Shown: piece after piece, positions 6,277-14,240 of the stretch
How the letters are laid out: every line of letters starts with the position of its first letter
How positions within the stretch are numbered: position 1 is the stretch's first letter
Source: a virus
Virus record (IMG/VR): IMGVR_UViG_3300034198_014802
Span: 1 to 20,546 of that record
Length of the DNA: 20,546 nt
Reading direction: 5' to 3' (one strand)
The notes under the pieces: model-generated
What the model saw: only the letters and a program-made list of their open reading frames with translations
Database searches by the model: none
What the model was told of the DNA's origin: nothing
Position numbers and translations under genes: made by a program

Positions 6277-7736
6277 ATCACGGGTTACTATTCAGTTACA
6301 GGAAAGAGAGAGGTCATCGTGGAACCGGCGCACATCGTATCGCTACATTTTTACGCGAGCATAATTGGGATGTTGAAGTATTAGATTTTTGTTCTGAATT
6401 CACACTGGAAGAACTTAAAGAATTTGTTCGAAGCAGAGTTACAACTGATACTAAGTTCTTTGGCTTTAGTTCTTTTATCAATTGGTGGCCCAATGAGGCT
6501 AATCACTTTACGAAATATCTTAAAGAATCATACCCGAATATCGCAAAAATTCTAGGTGGGCACGGATGTTTGATTACTCCTGCAGAGAATATAGACTATT
6601 GGATTGACAGCTTCGGGGAAGTAGCTATGTTACAGTTATGTAAATATATATCTGGTAACTTAATCTTTCATACGGGATTAAACTTTGAATTAGAAAATGG
6701 AAAAAAAGTCATTAGAGCATTACATAATTTTCCTGCATGGAATCTCCCCACATATAGAAACAAACATGAAAAAAGAGATTTTTTAGAATCGTTTGAAACG
6801 CTTACTATTGAAACAAGTAGAGGTTGTAAATTTAAATGCGATTTTTGTAACTTTCCGATATTAGGAGTTAAAGAAGATTTGTCTCGTAGCTCTACGGATT
6901 TCGAAGAAGAGTTAAGGTTTAATTATAATGAATGGGGTATTAAGAATTATATCATAGCTGATGAAACATTCAATGATAGAACAGAAAAAATTGAAAAATA
7001 TTCGGCTGCTGTCGGACGATTAAACTTTAAACCATGGTTCATGGCATTCATGCGGGCAGACTTATTAATTAAACAACGAAGTTATTGGGACAAACTTGTA
7101 GAAATGGGCTTGGGTGGACATTTTTATGGAATTGAAACATTTAATCATGCAGCAGGAAAGATAATAGGTAAAGGAATGAATCCGTATATTTTAAAAGAAG
7201 GTCTAATAAATATTAGAAATTTTTTTGAGCCGCATGATATGTATAGAGGCACTATTAGTTTAATATGTGGTTTACCTAAAGAATCACCTGACACTTTTAT
7301 GGACGGTATTAACTGGTGTAAAAAAAATTGGCAAGGGCAAAGCGTTACATCATGGTACCTAGAGATACCTGAGTATAATTATAATTTACCTAATTTAAGT
7401 GAGTTTTCTAAGAACTTAGAAAAATATGGCCTTAGGAAAAAAAAAATAGACATGAAACCAAATTTTTTAAGTTTTTTTCCAGGACTTAATAATATTATTA
7501 TATGGGAACACGATAATATGAATCAACTACAAGCAATGGAAATATTAAAAAATGTTTATGATTCGATGCCTAATTATTTTAGTTGTACCGGATTTCATAC
7601 AATTACTGGATTTATAGAGTATAATACTAATAATATTGAAGATATAATTAACTATAATAAATATGACGATGACTCGGGAAATATAAATTTATTTATTCAA
7701 CGGTATAAATTAAAAAAATTAAATTGGAAAGCATGA
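6273..7736 (+). CDS. Cobalamin-binding-domain-type radical SAM enzyme (copy 1)
   Basis: The 487-residue protein has an N-terminal Rossmann-like domain (about residues 1-128) with the B12-binding-domain landmarks of B12-dependent radical SAM enzymes: GAHRIATFLREHNWDVEVLDF (19-39), KFFGFSSF (61-68), KILGGHG (92-98) and IDSFGE (111-116). The radical SAM core starts at about residue 178 with TSRGCKFKCDFC; cluster ligands are C185, C189 and C192. Enzymes of this class commonly methylate unactivated carbon or phosphorus, or act like the MiaB/BchE groups. It is closely similar to the product of 10677-12140, with equal length and identically placed cysteines. The start overlaps the upstream stop (ATGA) and its own stop overlaps the next start. 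Confidence 0.82.
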   Translation: MNHGLLFSYRKERGHRGTGAHRIATFLREHNWDVEVLDFCSEFTLEELKEFVRSRVTTDTKFFGFSSFINWWPNEANHFTKYLKESYPNIAKILGGHGCLITPAENIDYWIDSFGEVAMLQLCKYISGNLIFHTGLNFELENGKKVIRALHNFPAWNLPTYRNKHEKRDFLESFETLTIETSRGCKFKCDFCNFPILGVKEDLSRSSTDFEEELRFNYNEWGIKNYIIADETFNDRTEKIEKYSAAVGRLNFKPWFMAFMRADLLIKQRSYWDKLVEMGLGGHFYGIETFNHAAGKIIGKGMNPYILKEGLINIRNFFEPHDMYRGTISLICGLPKESPDTFMDGINWCKKNWQGQSVTSWYLEIPEYNYNLPNLSEFSKNLEKYGLRKKKIDMKPNFLSFFPGLNNIIIWEHDNMNQLQAMEILKNVYDSMPNYFSCTGFHTITGFIEYNTNNIEDIINYNKYDDDSGNINLFIQRYKLKKLNWKA

Positions 7737-8539
7737 TAAAAGGAATCAATAATCAAAAATATATAGATATGGAACCATATCTAGATATGGAAACATTTGA
7801 TAAAATTCAACCTGAAATATATAAGGGATTTGCATTGGCACGAATGTATGCTAAAGAAGGTACTTGGATGGAACCGGGTTTTACGTTTGAGGACATGAGT
7901 TATGTTCATAATTGGAAACCAATTTATCAAGCAATGCAAGATTTTTATCAGTTACCTGATGATAATCCAATTAAACAAACAGGAATGAGTATTCTTCCCA
8001 AAAATTTTAAAAATTTTCAGGAACGTAATATATTTACCCGTTATTTAAAAATGGCAATGGGAGCATACGATCCTTATATTTACTATTATTTGTGGGAAGA
8101 AGGTGATTGGGACGAGCGCCCCAGTGAGCGTCAACTTACTGAAGAAAGTAAATACTTTCCTAATCTTGTTAATTGGATTCTTAAAATGAAAGAAAATAAT
8201 ATATTTAAACACATAGGCAGAGTTATTTTCTTTCATTTAGAGCATGATGGTTTACCTTTTGAGCATAGAGATTTAGATGCCCGTAATGGATTAAATGTAG
8301 TAAAACCGCATCGTAATGAATTTATTCATGTACGACCTGATACTAGAAATCAATTATATATTTGGGATCCAAAAAAGAAAATGAAATATGGAATAAACAC
8401 TCGGGCTGCATGGTGGAACGATGTTGACTGGCATGGCGGAAACAAAGTAATGGCACAGACATATGGATTAAGAATAGACGGCAAGTTTACGGATGAATTT
8501 CGTAAAATATTAGGCGTTAATCATTTAACGTCGTATTAA
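7733..8539 (+). CDS. 2OG-Fe(II) oxygenase-type protein, 268 residues
   Basis: The best start is the ATG at 7733, which overlaps the previous stop as ATGA with GGAAA just upstream; a TTG at 7724 is in frame but less likely. The C-terminal half has HxD at H178-R-D180 (PFEHRDLD), a long insert containing HVRPDTRNQLYIWDP (199-213), the distal ligand H234 in DVDWHGGN, and R247 in TYGLRIDG as likely 2-oxoglutarate anchor. The roughly 150-residue N-terminal half is not recognised. It is the longest of the oxygenases here and immediately follows a B12-type radical SAM gene, so it may act on the same substrate. Hydroxylation is inferred from the motif. Confidence 0.68.
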   Translation: MIKGINNQKYIDMEPYLDMETFDKIQPEIYKGFALARMYAKEGTWMEPGFTFEDMSYVHNWKPIYQAMQDFYQLPDDNPIKQTGMSILPKNFKNFQERNIFTRYLKMAMGAYDPYIYYYLWEEGDWDERPSERQLTEESKYFPNLVNWILKMKENNIFKHIGRVIFFHLEHDGLPFEHRDLDARNGLNVVKPHRNEFIHVRPDTRNQLYIWDPKKKMKYGINTRAAWWNDVDWHGGNKVMAQTYGLRIDGKFTDEFRKILGVNHLTSY

Positions 8540-8540
8540 T

Positions 8541-9053
8541 ATGAAATATATTGGAAACTATAGAGATTGGATTAAACCTGAATTCATTGAATTCCTAGAC
8601 AACAATCAGGGTGAAACACATCCTAGAGTTGATCCTGCAGAATATGGTTCAGGCAACTCCATGGAAAAAATTCGTCAGTACGGATATGATATAGATAATA
8701 GTATTTTTTGGTACAGCTTTGAACGCAGAACATTACCATTCAATGTCATATTACCATTTGATTTGGGTGGCACAAATGATTGGTGGTTTGTTAAAATGAA
8801 ATGTGGAAACTTTATACCTTTTCATCGTGACCACGCACCTAAAAACGAATGTGAGGGCATGACTGCTAGAAGGTTTTGGATGCCATTACAAGACTATGTT
8901 GAAGGCCATGTGTTTATCATGGAAGATAAATTGTATACTGGATATAAAGCCGGTGATGTGTTTGAATATTTAGAAGACGGGGGCAGGCACGGAGCCTTTA
9001 ATATAAGTATGGGTATACCTAGATATACTTTTAATTTTCAATTTTATCTATAA
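8541..9053 (+). CDS. 2OG-Fe(II) oxygenase-type protein, tandem copy 1
   Basis: The 170-residue protein shows HxD at H95-R-D97 (FIPFHRDH), the strand-rich segment MPLQDYVEGHVFIMED, the YKAGDVFE turn, distal H150 (GGRHGAFN), and R161 in IPRYTFNF as 2-oxoglutarate anchor. It is clearly paralogous to the next gene (shared DWIKPE/EWITPE start, LQDYVxGHVF, YKAGD[VI]FE) and more distantly to the product of 10109-10675. It begins one base after the previous stop and ends where the next begins, so it is part of the 5218-10128 operon. Confidence 0.75.
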   Translation: MKYIGNYRDWIKPEFIEFLDNNQGETHPRVDPAEYGSGNSMEKIRQYGYDIDNSIFWYSFERRTLPFNVILPFDLGGTNDWWFVKMKCGNFIPFHRDHAPKNECEGMTARRFWMPLQDYVEGHVFIMEDKLYTGYKAGDVFEYLEDGGRHGAFNISMGIPRYTFNFQFYL

Positions 9054-9578
9054 ATGTTTAAATTTATTAAAAACGACAAAGAATGGATTACTCCTGAACT
9101 AATGAATCACTTGGCATCAACTGCCGGTGATAAAATTCCGGTATGGCAACCTAAAAGATGGGTTGGACACCCCTTATTGGATAAATTTAGAGAAGATGCA
9201 AGACCTTTCTTTGAGAAAGAAACCCCATACTTTCAGCAGTATAATAATAATAGTGTTGATATGAAAAACTTTCCTATTGTATTGCCTGAGCTGCCAAAGA
9301 AAAGAGCTAAATGTCAGTATTGGTTTATTAAATTATTGCCAGGACAGATGCAAACAATGCACATTGACCCGCACTTAGTTGATGTACAAAACTCGGTGAG
9401 ATATTCAATGTTTTTACAAGATTATGTTCCAGGACATGTATTTGTGTTTGACGATTTTCTTGCTGCTAATTATAAAGCAGGAGATATATTTGAATGGAGT
9501 GATCCTGAATGTGCCCATGCATGCGTTAACGTTAGTTACACTGTTAGATATACTTTACAGATAACATTACATGACTAA
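9054..9578 (+). CDS. 2OG-Fe(II) oxygenase-type protein, tandem copy 2
   Basis: The 174-residue paralogue of the preceding gene has HxD at H103-I-D105 (TMHIDPH), LQDYVPGHVFVFDD, YKAGDIFEW, distal H155 in CAHACVN and R165 in TVRYTLQ. The start ATG directly follows the previous stop codon (TAAATG), and the last eight bases overlap the SDR-like gene. Tandem duplication with divergence suggests that the two hydroxylate different positions or substrates. Confidence 0.75.
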   Translation: MFKFIKNDKEWITPELMNHLASTAGDKIPVWQPKRWVGHPLLDKFREDARPFFEKETPYFQQYNNNSVDMKNFPIVLPELPKKRAKCQYWFIKLLPGQMQTMHIDPHLVDVQNSVRYSMFLQDYVPGHVFVFDDFLAANYKAGDIFEWSDPECAHACVNVSYTVRYTLQITLHD

Positions 9579-10128
9579 GATTATTTGTACTGGCAATCCT
9601 GCACACGGTGGCATCGCAAAGAGTTTGCAAAAATATTACCCTGATACTAAGTTTATTAGTAAAAATTTGGGGTTTGATCTAACATCCGACTCGGATTATT
9701 TTAACTTCTTAGAGATTGCTAAAGAGTATGATGTGTTCATCAATCATTCACAGATTTACATGGGATTTCAGGAAAAAGCTCTAAATGACGTATACAATTT
9801 ATGGACTCGGGGCCATATAATAACTATTGGATCTGTGTTAGAGTTTGACGAATGGCGTAAATTAGATACGATCACTAGCAATGAGAAACTTTCTACACGA
9901 AACCGTAGTCTGATATTGTCTAGTGAAAATATAAAAACCACTCATTTAATAACAAGTGGTTTTCAGCGCTACGGTCTTGAATCAGATATTAAGATTGACC
10001 CAGATGATATAATCTATACTATCAGTTTTGTTCTTAACTCTACCTTAGACTTTCCGTTAATATATGTAGATAAAATAGATGATATCAGATTTAAAAAATG
10101 GAGAAATATTATAAACGAGTTGCCTTGA
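9571..10128 (+). CDS. Short-chain dehydrogenase-like (SDR) protein lacking the catalytic Tyr
   Basis: The 185-residue protein starts with a Rossmann strand and glycine-rich turn, IICTGNPAHGGIAKSL (4-19), comparable to the TGxxxGIG of SDR enzymes. It then has the conserved-looking YDVFINHS (53-60, cf. D-x-x-x-N-x-A), a helix ending LW (77-78), and HIITIGS (82-88), which carries the usual catalytic Ser position. The YxxxK motif should end at K106, but the residue at position 102 is Thr, not Tyr. It is also shorter than typical SDRs (about 230-250 residues). It may bind NAD(P) without classical dehydrogenase activity. The gene overlaps the preceding oxygenase by 8 bp and the convergent oxygenase gene by 20 bp. 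Confidence 0.55.
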   Translation: MTKIICTGNPAHGGIAKSLQKYYPDTKFISKNLGFDLTSDSDYFNFLEIAKEYDVFINHSQIYMGFQEKALNDVYNLWTRGHIITIGSVLEFDEWRKLDTITSNEKLSTRNRSLILSSENIKTTHLITSGFQRYGLESDIKIDPDDIIYTISFVLNSTLDFPLIYVDKIDDIRFKKWRNIINELP

Positions 10129-10675
10129 GATGGTACATATACTTAGGTTCTAATCCTACATTTGCTCCGCAGTGCCAATCATGGTAGCTATTCCATTCAA
10201 TTATTGTGCCGTGTTTCATATTGATAAAGTAGTCTTCTTGTCCGAGGTGTTCTTTGCCTAAGATAAAGATATGCCCAAGTTTACTGTCCCCCAAGAATAC
10301 ACTGAATCGTAATGCGTTTTCTTCTTCTTCGACATCATCTTCAACGTCCCAATGCCATGGGGCAGAATACCCCGGGTCAATTCTACTAAGCCAAGACCTA
10401 CGATACTTTACATTTAGATATTTACATAATGTTCTATCAATCTCTTCCTCAGAATAATGTTGTCCTGGATAGTAATTAATCCACTTAATAGCTGACCTTA
10501 GATAATTAGCTTTTTCCCATCTATTTAAAATTTTAGTGTAATCAGGAACTTCCATTCTCCAAATTGATGGATCTGTTGTAATAGGTATTCCTTCTAGATT
10601 CTTAACACTTTCTAACAACTCTCCCCAATCAATTGGAATATAAATATTTACAAATTTTGCATTTATTGGATTCAT
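10109..10675 (-). CDS. 2OG-Fe(II) oxygenase-type protein with Lys in place of the usual Arg
   Basis: The 188-residue protein has HxD at H108-W-D110 (SAPWHWD), an acidic loop DVEEEENA (114-121), the strand GHIFILG (134-140), and distal H168 in HDWHCGAN. Where the tandem oxygenases at 8541-9578 have IPRYTF or TVRYTL, this one has EPKYMY, so K178 sits at the 2-oxoglutarate-anchoring position. Lys is known there in some members of the superfamily. It lies one base after the stop of the B12-type radical SAM gene upstream on the minus strand, so it is its operon partner. Its 3' end overlaps the opposing SDR-like gene. Confidence 0.7.
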   Translation of the reverse strand: MNPINAKFVNIYIPIDWGELLESVKNLEGIPITTDPSIWRMEVPDYTKILNRWEKANYLRSAIKWINYYPGQHYSEEEIDRTLCKYLNVKYRRSWLSRIDPGYSAPWHWDVEDDVEEEENALRFSVFLGDSKLGHIFILGKEHLGQEDYFINMKHGTIIEWNSYHDWHCGANVGLEPKYMYHLKATRL

Positions 10676-10676
10676 A

Positions 10677-12140
10677 TTATCTTCCTAATTTCTTTTGTTT
10701 ATACCATTCGAGAAACGGCTGTCCTTCAACTACTAGTTCAGCCAAAATTTTTCTGCCTTCTGTGGCAGAATTGTCTCTCCACCACATTCGTTCTTCATAG
10801 TAGTACCATAACTTATGTGCTTCAAAAATGTCCATTGTATCATGTTTCCATACGACTTCAGACCGTGGAGTAACGCCATACTCTGGAAAAATTCCCTGTG
10901 AAGGATCCATATCGTATGACAAAGGCACGCCGGTTTCTATCGAACGCCTAATGGCTTCTTCTTTTGACATTTCTGTATATCCATATTTTTTAAAATCTGC
11001 TGCCATGCCGCTTGGAGGATTACAATATTCTTTTGTATAAATCGTAAGAGGTTGCATTGCTATTGCTTGATCTGTCCAGTTTTCTAAAAACCAATTCATG
11101 GTATTTTCTAATGACTCATGAGTTTCGTGTACTAATCCTATTATAATTCCTGTGGAACCAACATATCTATCCCCTACATTTTTTACGAAAAAATCTCTGA
11201 CATCTTTTAATCCTTGTTTTATTTTTTCAGGATTAGAACCCTTATGAATAGATTTTGACGATTCCGCATTAAAAGTCTCAATGCCGTAATAATGATTTAG
11301 GCAATTCATTCTTAACAACTCTTCTCTATCTCTGGGTCTGTTGATTAATAAGTCAGCTCGTATTAAAGCGCCAAATTTGGGTTTAAAATTTAATTTTTCA
11401 ACAACATCCGCAAATAAGGCCACCTTATCTACATTGTCGTTAAATGTAGAATCTATAATATTAAATTTAGTAATTCCCCATTTATCATACGCACTTCTAA
11501 GCTGATAATCAAAATCTTCCTGTGTTCGAGCAGTCTGTCCTTTAACTCCTAAAATAGGGTAACTACAAAAATCACATTTAAAAATGCATCCTCTAGAATT
11601 TTCTATAGCTACCCATTCATCGGGCTGTATATAATCTGATTCTTCATATTCAATTAAAATTTCATTACAGGGATATGCTGGATAGGAGTTTAATGCATCT
11701 ATTATTTTTTTTTTTGTAGAAAGGTTAAGGTCAAATTTAGGACGAGGGCCGTTTGAAAAAAGATATTTTAAAAGTACCTTTAAAGCCTCTTCTCCATATC
11801 CACTTATATAATAGTCTAAATAATCAGAATTATATGTAGGTTGTGCAGGCGCGCCTGCAATAAGGTAAATACTTGGCCATTTTGTTTTTATATGTTTGCA
11901 AAGTTCTTCCATTTCCGGTGTCCAACTAGCAAAACACTGACTAAATCCTATAAATTTAGTATTAGAAGTTACATTCAAGTTTACAAACTCTTTGAGTTCT
12001 TTCGCAGTCCACATGTGTGTAAAATCTAGTACTTCGGTTGCCCAACCTAGTTGTCTTAGAACTGTAGCAATTCTATAACATCCGGCATGCCTAGTATAGG
12101 CATGTCTTATTACAACATTAATAATAAGACAATGATTCAT
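10677..12140 (-). CDS. Cobalamin-binding-domain-type radical SAM enzyme (copy 2)
   Basis: The 487-residue paralogue of the 6273-7736 product has exactly the same length and the same cluster positions: C185, C189 and C192 in NSRGCIFKCDFC, followed by PILGVK in both. The N-terminal B12-type Rossmann domain is recognisable: RIATVLRQLGWATEVLDF (23-40), KFIGFSQCF (62-70), YLIAGAPA (92-99) and ISGYGEEAL (112-120). Shared core blocks include ADLLIN and YGIETFN. The C-terminal third differs most from copy 1, fitting a different substrate. Its start overlaps the upstream kinase-fold-like gene by ATGA, and its stop is one base from the downstream oxygenase gene. Carbon methylation is plausible but unproven. 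Confidence 0.82.
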   Translation of the reverse strand: MNHCLIINVVIRHAYTRHAGCYRIATVLRQLGWATEVLDFTHMWTAKELKEFVNLNVTSNTKFIGFSQCFASWTPEMEELCKHIKTKWPSIYLIAGAPAQPTYNSDYLDYYISGYGEEALKVLLKYLFSNGPRPKFDLNLSTKKKIIDALNSYPAYPCNEILIEYEESDYIQPDEWVAIENSRGCIFKCDFCSYPILGVKGQTARTQEDFDYQLRSAYDKWGITKFNIIDSTFNDNVDKVALFADVVEKLNFKPKFGALIRADLLINRPRDREELLRMNCLNHYYGIETFNAESSKSIHKGSNPEKIKQGLKDVRDFFVKNVGDRYVGSTGIIIGLVHETHESLENTMNWFLENWTDQAIAMQPLTIYTKEYCNPPSGMAADFKKYGYTEMSKEEAIRRSIETGVPLSYDMDPSQGIFPEYGVTPRSEVVWKHDTMDIFEAHKLWYYYEERMWWRDNSATEGRKILAELVVEGQPFLEWYKQKKLGR

Positions 12141-12820
12141 AGACCCTCTAACGCATTGTAAAATTTAGGAAGAGGGTCACTCGGCCATTTAATCCAAAAT
12201 TTCATAGAGTTTTTAAAATGGTCCGCCATTTTATAATAATCACCAATTTTAACTTCGGCGAATCTGTGTTGAGAATCAACTCCAATAATTGGTTCTATTA
12301 AATTTTTATGTATAATAGAATCATTTTTTTCGATTGTTGCATAATAATCTAACATTTTTAACTGTCCTGTTTTAGAATAAAAAAAACAATGTGGATATAC
12401 AGATGATTTATAATATCCTAATTCATATATATCTTTTATTATTTCGAATAAATCTTCTTTCCAATTTGGATATTCACTATCTATCGATCTACCGAATTCG
12501 TAAACTGGCCAGTTTAAGCTTTCTTTATTAAATTCTATTAGAATTTTTTTTTCAGATTCGTCAACGTCATATATGATCGGACACCATTTTTTTTCTTGAA
12601 AAAGAGTCAAATATTTTAATTCTCTATAAAAAAATGTTGTCATTAAATCATCGTTGCGATCAACACAACTGTCATTCATATATATTTCTGAATCAACTGT
12701 AAAATGCAAACAAAGTTTATTTTTTTCTAAATTTGTAGTTGGTGTATATAAAACATTTGTTGAACATGGATAGCCATTGGTTAATTTATATACGAATGTC
12801 CAATTATTATTGTCAATCAT
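12137..12820 (-). CDS. Kinase-fold-like protein, probably degenerate (paralogue of 4486-5175)
   Basis: This 227-residue protein resembles the 4486-5175 product along its length: TNVLYTP strand (21-27), DSE (43-45), YRE helix (65-67), EKKILIEF strand (90-97), NWKEDLFEIIKD helix (119-130), GYYKSSVYP (135-143) and GQLKMLDYY (152-160). Here the DFG-like site keeps its Asp (D158) but the catalytic-loop Asp is missing, as in the paralogue. Kinase-like ancestry is inferred from the pattern alone. A good ribosome-binding site, AAGGACT, lies about six bases upstream of the ATG. Its stop overlaps the start of the B12-type radical SAM gene (ATGA), so the two proteins are probably made together and may interact. 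Confidence 0.45.
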   Translation of the reverse strand: MIDNNNWTFVYKLTNGYPCSTNVLYTPTTNLEKNKLCLHFTVDSEIYMNDSCVDRNDDLMTTFFYRELKYLTLFQEKKWCPIIYDVDESEKKILIEFNKESLNWPVYEFGRSIDSEYPNWKEDLFEIIKDIYELGYYKSSVYPHCFFYSKTGQLKMLDYYATIEKNDSIIHKNLIEPIIGVDSQHRFAEVKIGDYYKMADHFKNSMKFWIKWPSDPLPKFYNALEGL

Positions 12821-12829
12821 TAATAGTCC

Positions 12830-13501
12830 TTATAATATTACGATATAAAAATTACTTGGTAAGCATTTTTTTAATTCTTCTAAATAATATTTATTTATAG
12901 TAAAAGTAACTGAATTTTCGGTTGGATAAAAATTTGATAATATTCCTTCCTTATTATACCTATTTAGTAAACTACTTATGGCATTATCAAATATAAATCT
13001 ATTTTCAAAAATATCATTTACTTTACTCAAAATTGATATTTTAATGGGATTTATGACATTATTAAGTAATAATAGTTTTCTTACCACTAATTGAATTCTA
13101 TCATGATATCCTACATTAATAGCAGTATGTCTTGGTCCTGCATTAAAATCGTACCAATAGCCGTCATTATTTAATTTATACAGTATTTCATCATCTAAGT
13201 TAATTATATAAGAAGAGTCTCCTTGTATATTAAGATGATATCTATCATCGATGTCTGCATGACTTTGATAGCAAACGCCGTATTTTAGATTAATTAATCT
13301 GGTCTCACCTATAGAATATGGTAGTGTTTTTAATATTTCGTCCCAAACAGTGTTTTTATATTCATCTTTTATTTTCCAAGGATCATAAAAAAAATTTCCT
13401 GTAGGGTTATTTATTGGTGTTTTAAATGCATCAAATGCAAATTCTTTTTTAGCCCTATATAACATGTCATTTGATATATAATGTTCAGTCCGATTCATCA
13501 T
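12830..13501 (-). CDS. 2OG-Fe(II) oxygenase, Asp/Asn beta-hydroxylase-like, with C-terminal extension
   Basis: The 223-residue protein has HxD at H81-A-D83 in CYQSHADIDDRYHL, distal H125 in GPRHTAINV, and R135 in YHDRIQLVV, the compact arrangement of Asp/Asn beta-hydroxylase-type cupins. After the cupin core (ending near residue 142) there is an extra 80-residue C-terminal region rich in Asn, Ile and Phe that is not recognised. It is the first gene of the minus-strand unit 13501-10109. Two adjacent ATG codons (13501 and 13498) precede it; the T4-late-like box at 13504-13511 would initiate at the second. No Shine-Dalgarno is visible. Confidence 0.72.
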   Translation of the reverse strand: MMNRTEHYISNDMLYRAKKEFAFDAFKTPINNPTGNFFYDPWKIKDEYKNTVWDEILKTLPYSIGETRLINLKYGVCYQSHADIDDRYHLNIQGDSSYIINLDDEILYKLNNDGYWYDFNAGPRHTAINVGYHDRIQLVVRKLLLLNNVINPIKISILSKVNDIFENRFIFDNAISSLLNRYNKEGILSNFYPTENSVTFTINKYYLEELKKCLPSNFYIVIL

Positions 13502-13503
13502 AA

Positions 13504-13511
13504 TATTTATG
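13504..13511 (-). promoter_or_regulatory. T4-late-like promoter box (CATAAATA), minus strand
   Basis: On the minus strand CATAAATA ends two bases before the ATG at 13501. T4-type spacing puts the first transcribed base at 13498, the A of the second in-frame ATG, giving a leaderless message for the hydroxylase gene. Confidence 0.45.
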
Positions 13512-13525
13512 TGAGATTATCATTT

Positions 13526-13533
13526 AATAAATA
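13526..13533 (+). promoter_or_regulatory. T4-late-like promoter box (AATAAATA), plus strand
   Basis: AATAAATA ends five bases before the ATG at 13539, so T4-type initiation falls exactly on the start codon. There is no Shine-Dalgarno. It diverges from the minus-strand box at 13504-13511. Confidence 0.45.
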
Positions 13534-13538
13534 AACTA

Positions 13539-14240
13539 ATGCAGATACCCTTTTCTTCTTCTTGGAAAAAAATAGCTATTAGTCTTAGTGGAGGAGCAGA
13601 CAGTGCTTTATTAGCTTATTTATTATGTCAACAAATAACTTCTCAAGAATTGCATATAATAAGTCATATACGGTGTTGGAAAACAAAACCATGGCAGCAA
13701 CAAAATAGTTTAGATGTATATAATTGGTTAAAAAATAGGTTTCCTAATATTATTTTTTATAGACACACTAATTTTATTCCACCTGAAATGGAATGGGGAG
13801 ATAAGGGTCCTACTATGATAGATGAATATGGAAAACAAGTTAGTGGGGATAATATAGAACTACGAGCATTTGCGGAGTACCTATGTGTATCTAATAATAT
13901 AGATAGCTATTATAATGCGGTTACCCGTAACCCAATAGGTACTGAATTTCACGGTATGCCTACACGAGATATTGAACCAACTGAAAATAATAAACACTTA
14001 GTAGAGATGAATCATATGGGAGTTGCTGCAATACATCCTTTTAGATTTACACAGAAAAATTATATTATTAAAGAATATTATAGATTAGGTATTGTCGATT
14101 TATTAGATATAACACGTAGTTGTGAAGGTACTTTTTCAAATATAACATACAAAAATTACAAACCAGGACAGTATGTTCCATTATGTAATAATTGTTTTTG
14201 GTGTAAAGAGCGAGAGTGGGCAATTAATGAATCAAAGTAA
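13539..14240 (+). CDS. PP-loop ATPase, QueC-like
   Basis: The 233-residue protein has the PP-loop SGGADS (17-22) near its N-terminus, the signature of N-type ATP pyrophosphatases that adenylate a carbonyl oxygen before amide or nitrile formation. The C-terminal end carries a four-Cys site, C195 (TRSCEG) and C216, C219, C222 (CNNCFWC), spaced like the zinc site of 7-cyano-7-deazaguanine synthase QueC. Length also fits QueC. QueD, QueE and GTP cyclohydrolase are not visible in the window, so preQ0 synthesis is not supported by context, and a different acid substrate is possible. The gene overlaps the following radical SAM gene by 14 bp, suggesting tight functional coupling. Confidence 0.7.
   Translation: MQIPFSSSWKKIAISLSGGADSALLAYLLCQQITSQELHIISHIRCWKTKPWQQQNSLDVYNWLKNRFPNIIFYRHTNFIPPEMEWGDKGPTMIDEYGKQVSGDNIELRAFAEYLCVSNNIDSYYNAVTRNPIGTEFHGMPTRDIEPTENNKHLVEMNHMGVAAIHPFRFTQKNYIIKEYYRLGIVDLLDITRSCEGTFSNITYKNYKPGQYVPLCNNCFWCKEREWAINESK

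Noticed and set aside
10254-10457. Plus-strand open frame inside the oxygenase gene
   Set aside because: Ser-rich shadow of the GAA/GAT-rich minus-strand sequence, with no ribosome-binding site or recognisable motif.
10639-10646. TATAAATA within the 10109-10675 gene
   Set aside because: Exact octamer but inside coding sequence, with no start codon or open gene downstream on that strand; such octamers are expected by chance here.
14173-14226. ATG start at 14173 for the radical SAM gene
   Set aside because: The added residues come wholly from another frame of the PP-loop gene; the ATG at 14227 begins just before the conserved FCMHPF block.
13539-14240. Complete preQ0/7-deazaguanine pathway
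   Set aside because: Only a QueC-like gene is present; the radical SAM neighbours do not show QueE features that I can recognise, and QueD/FolE are absent.
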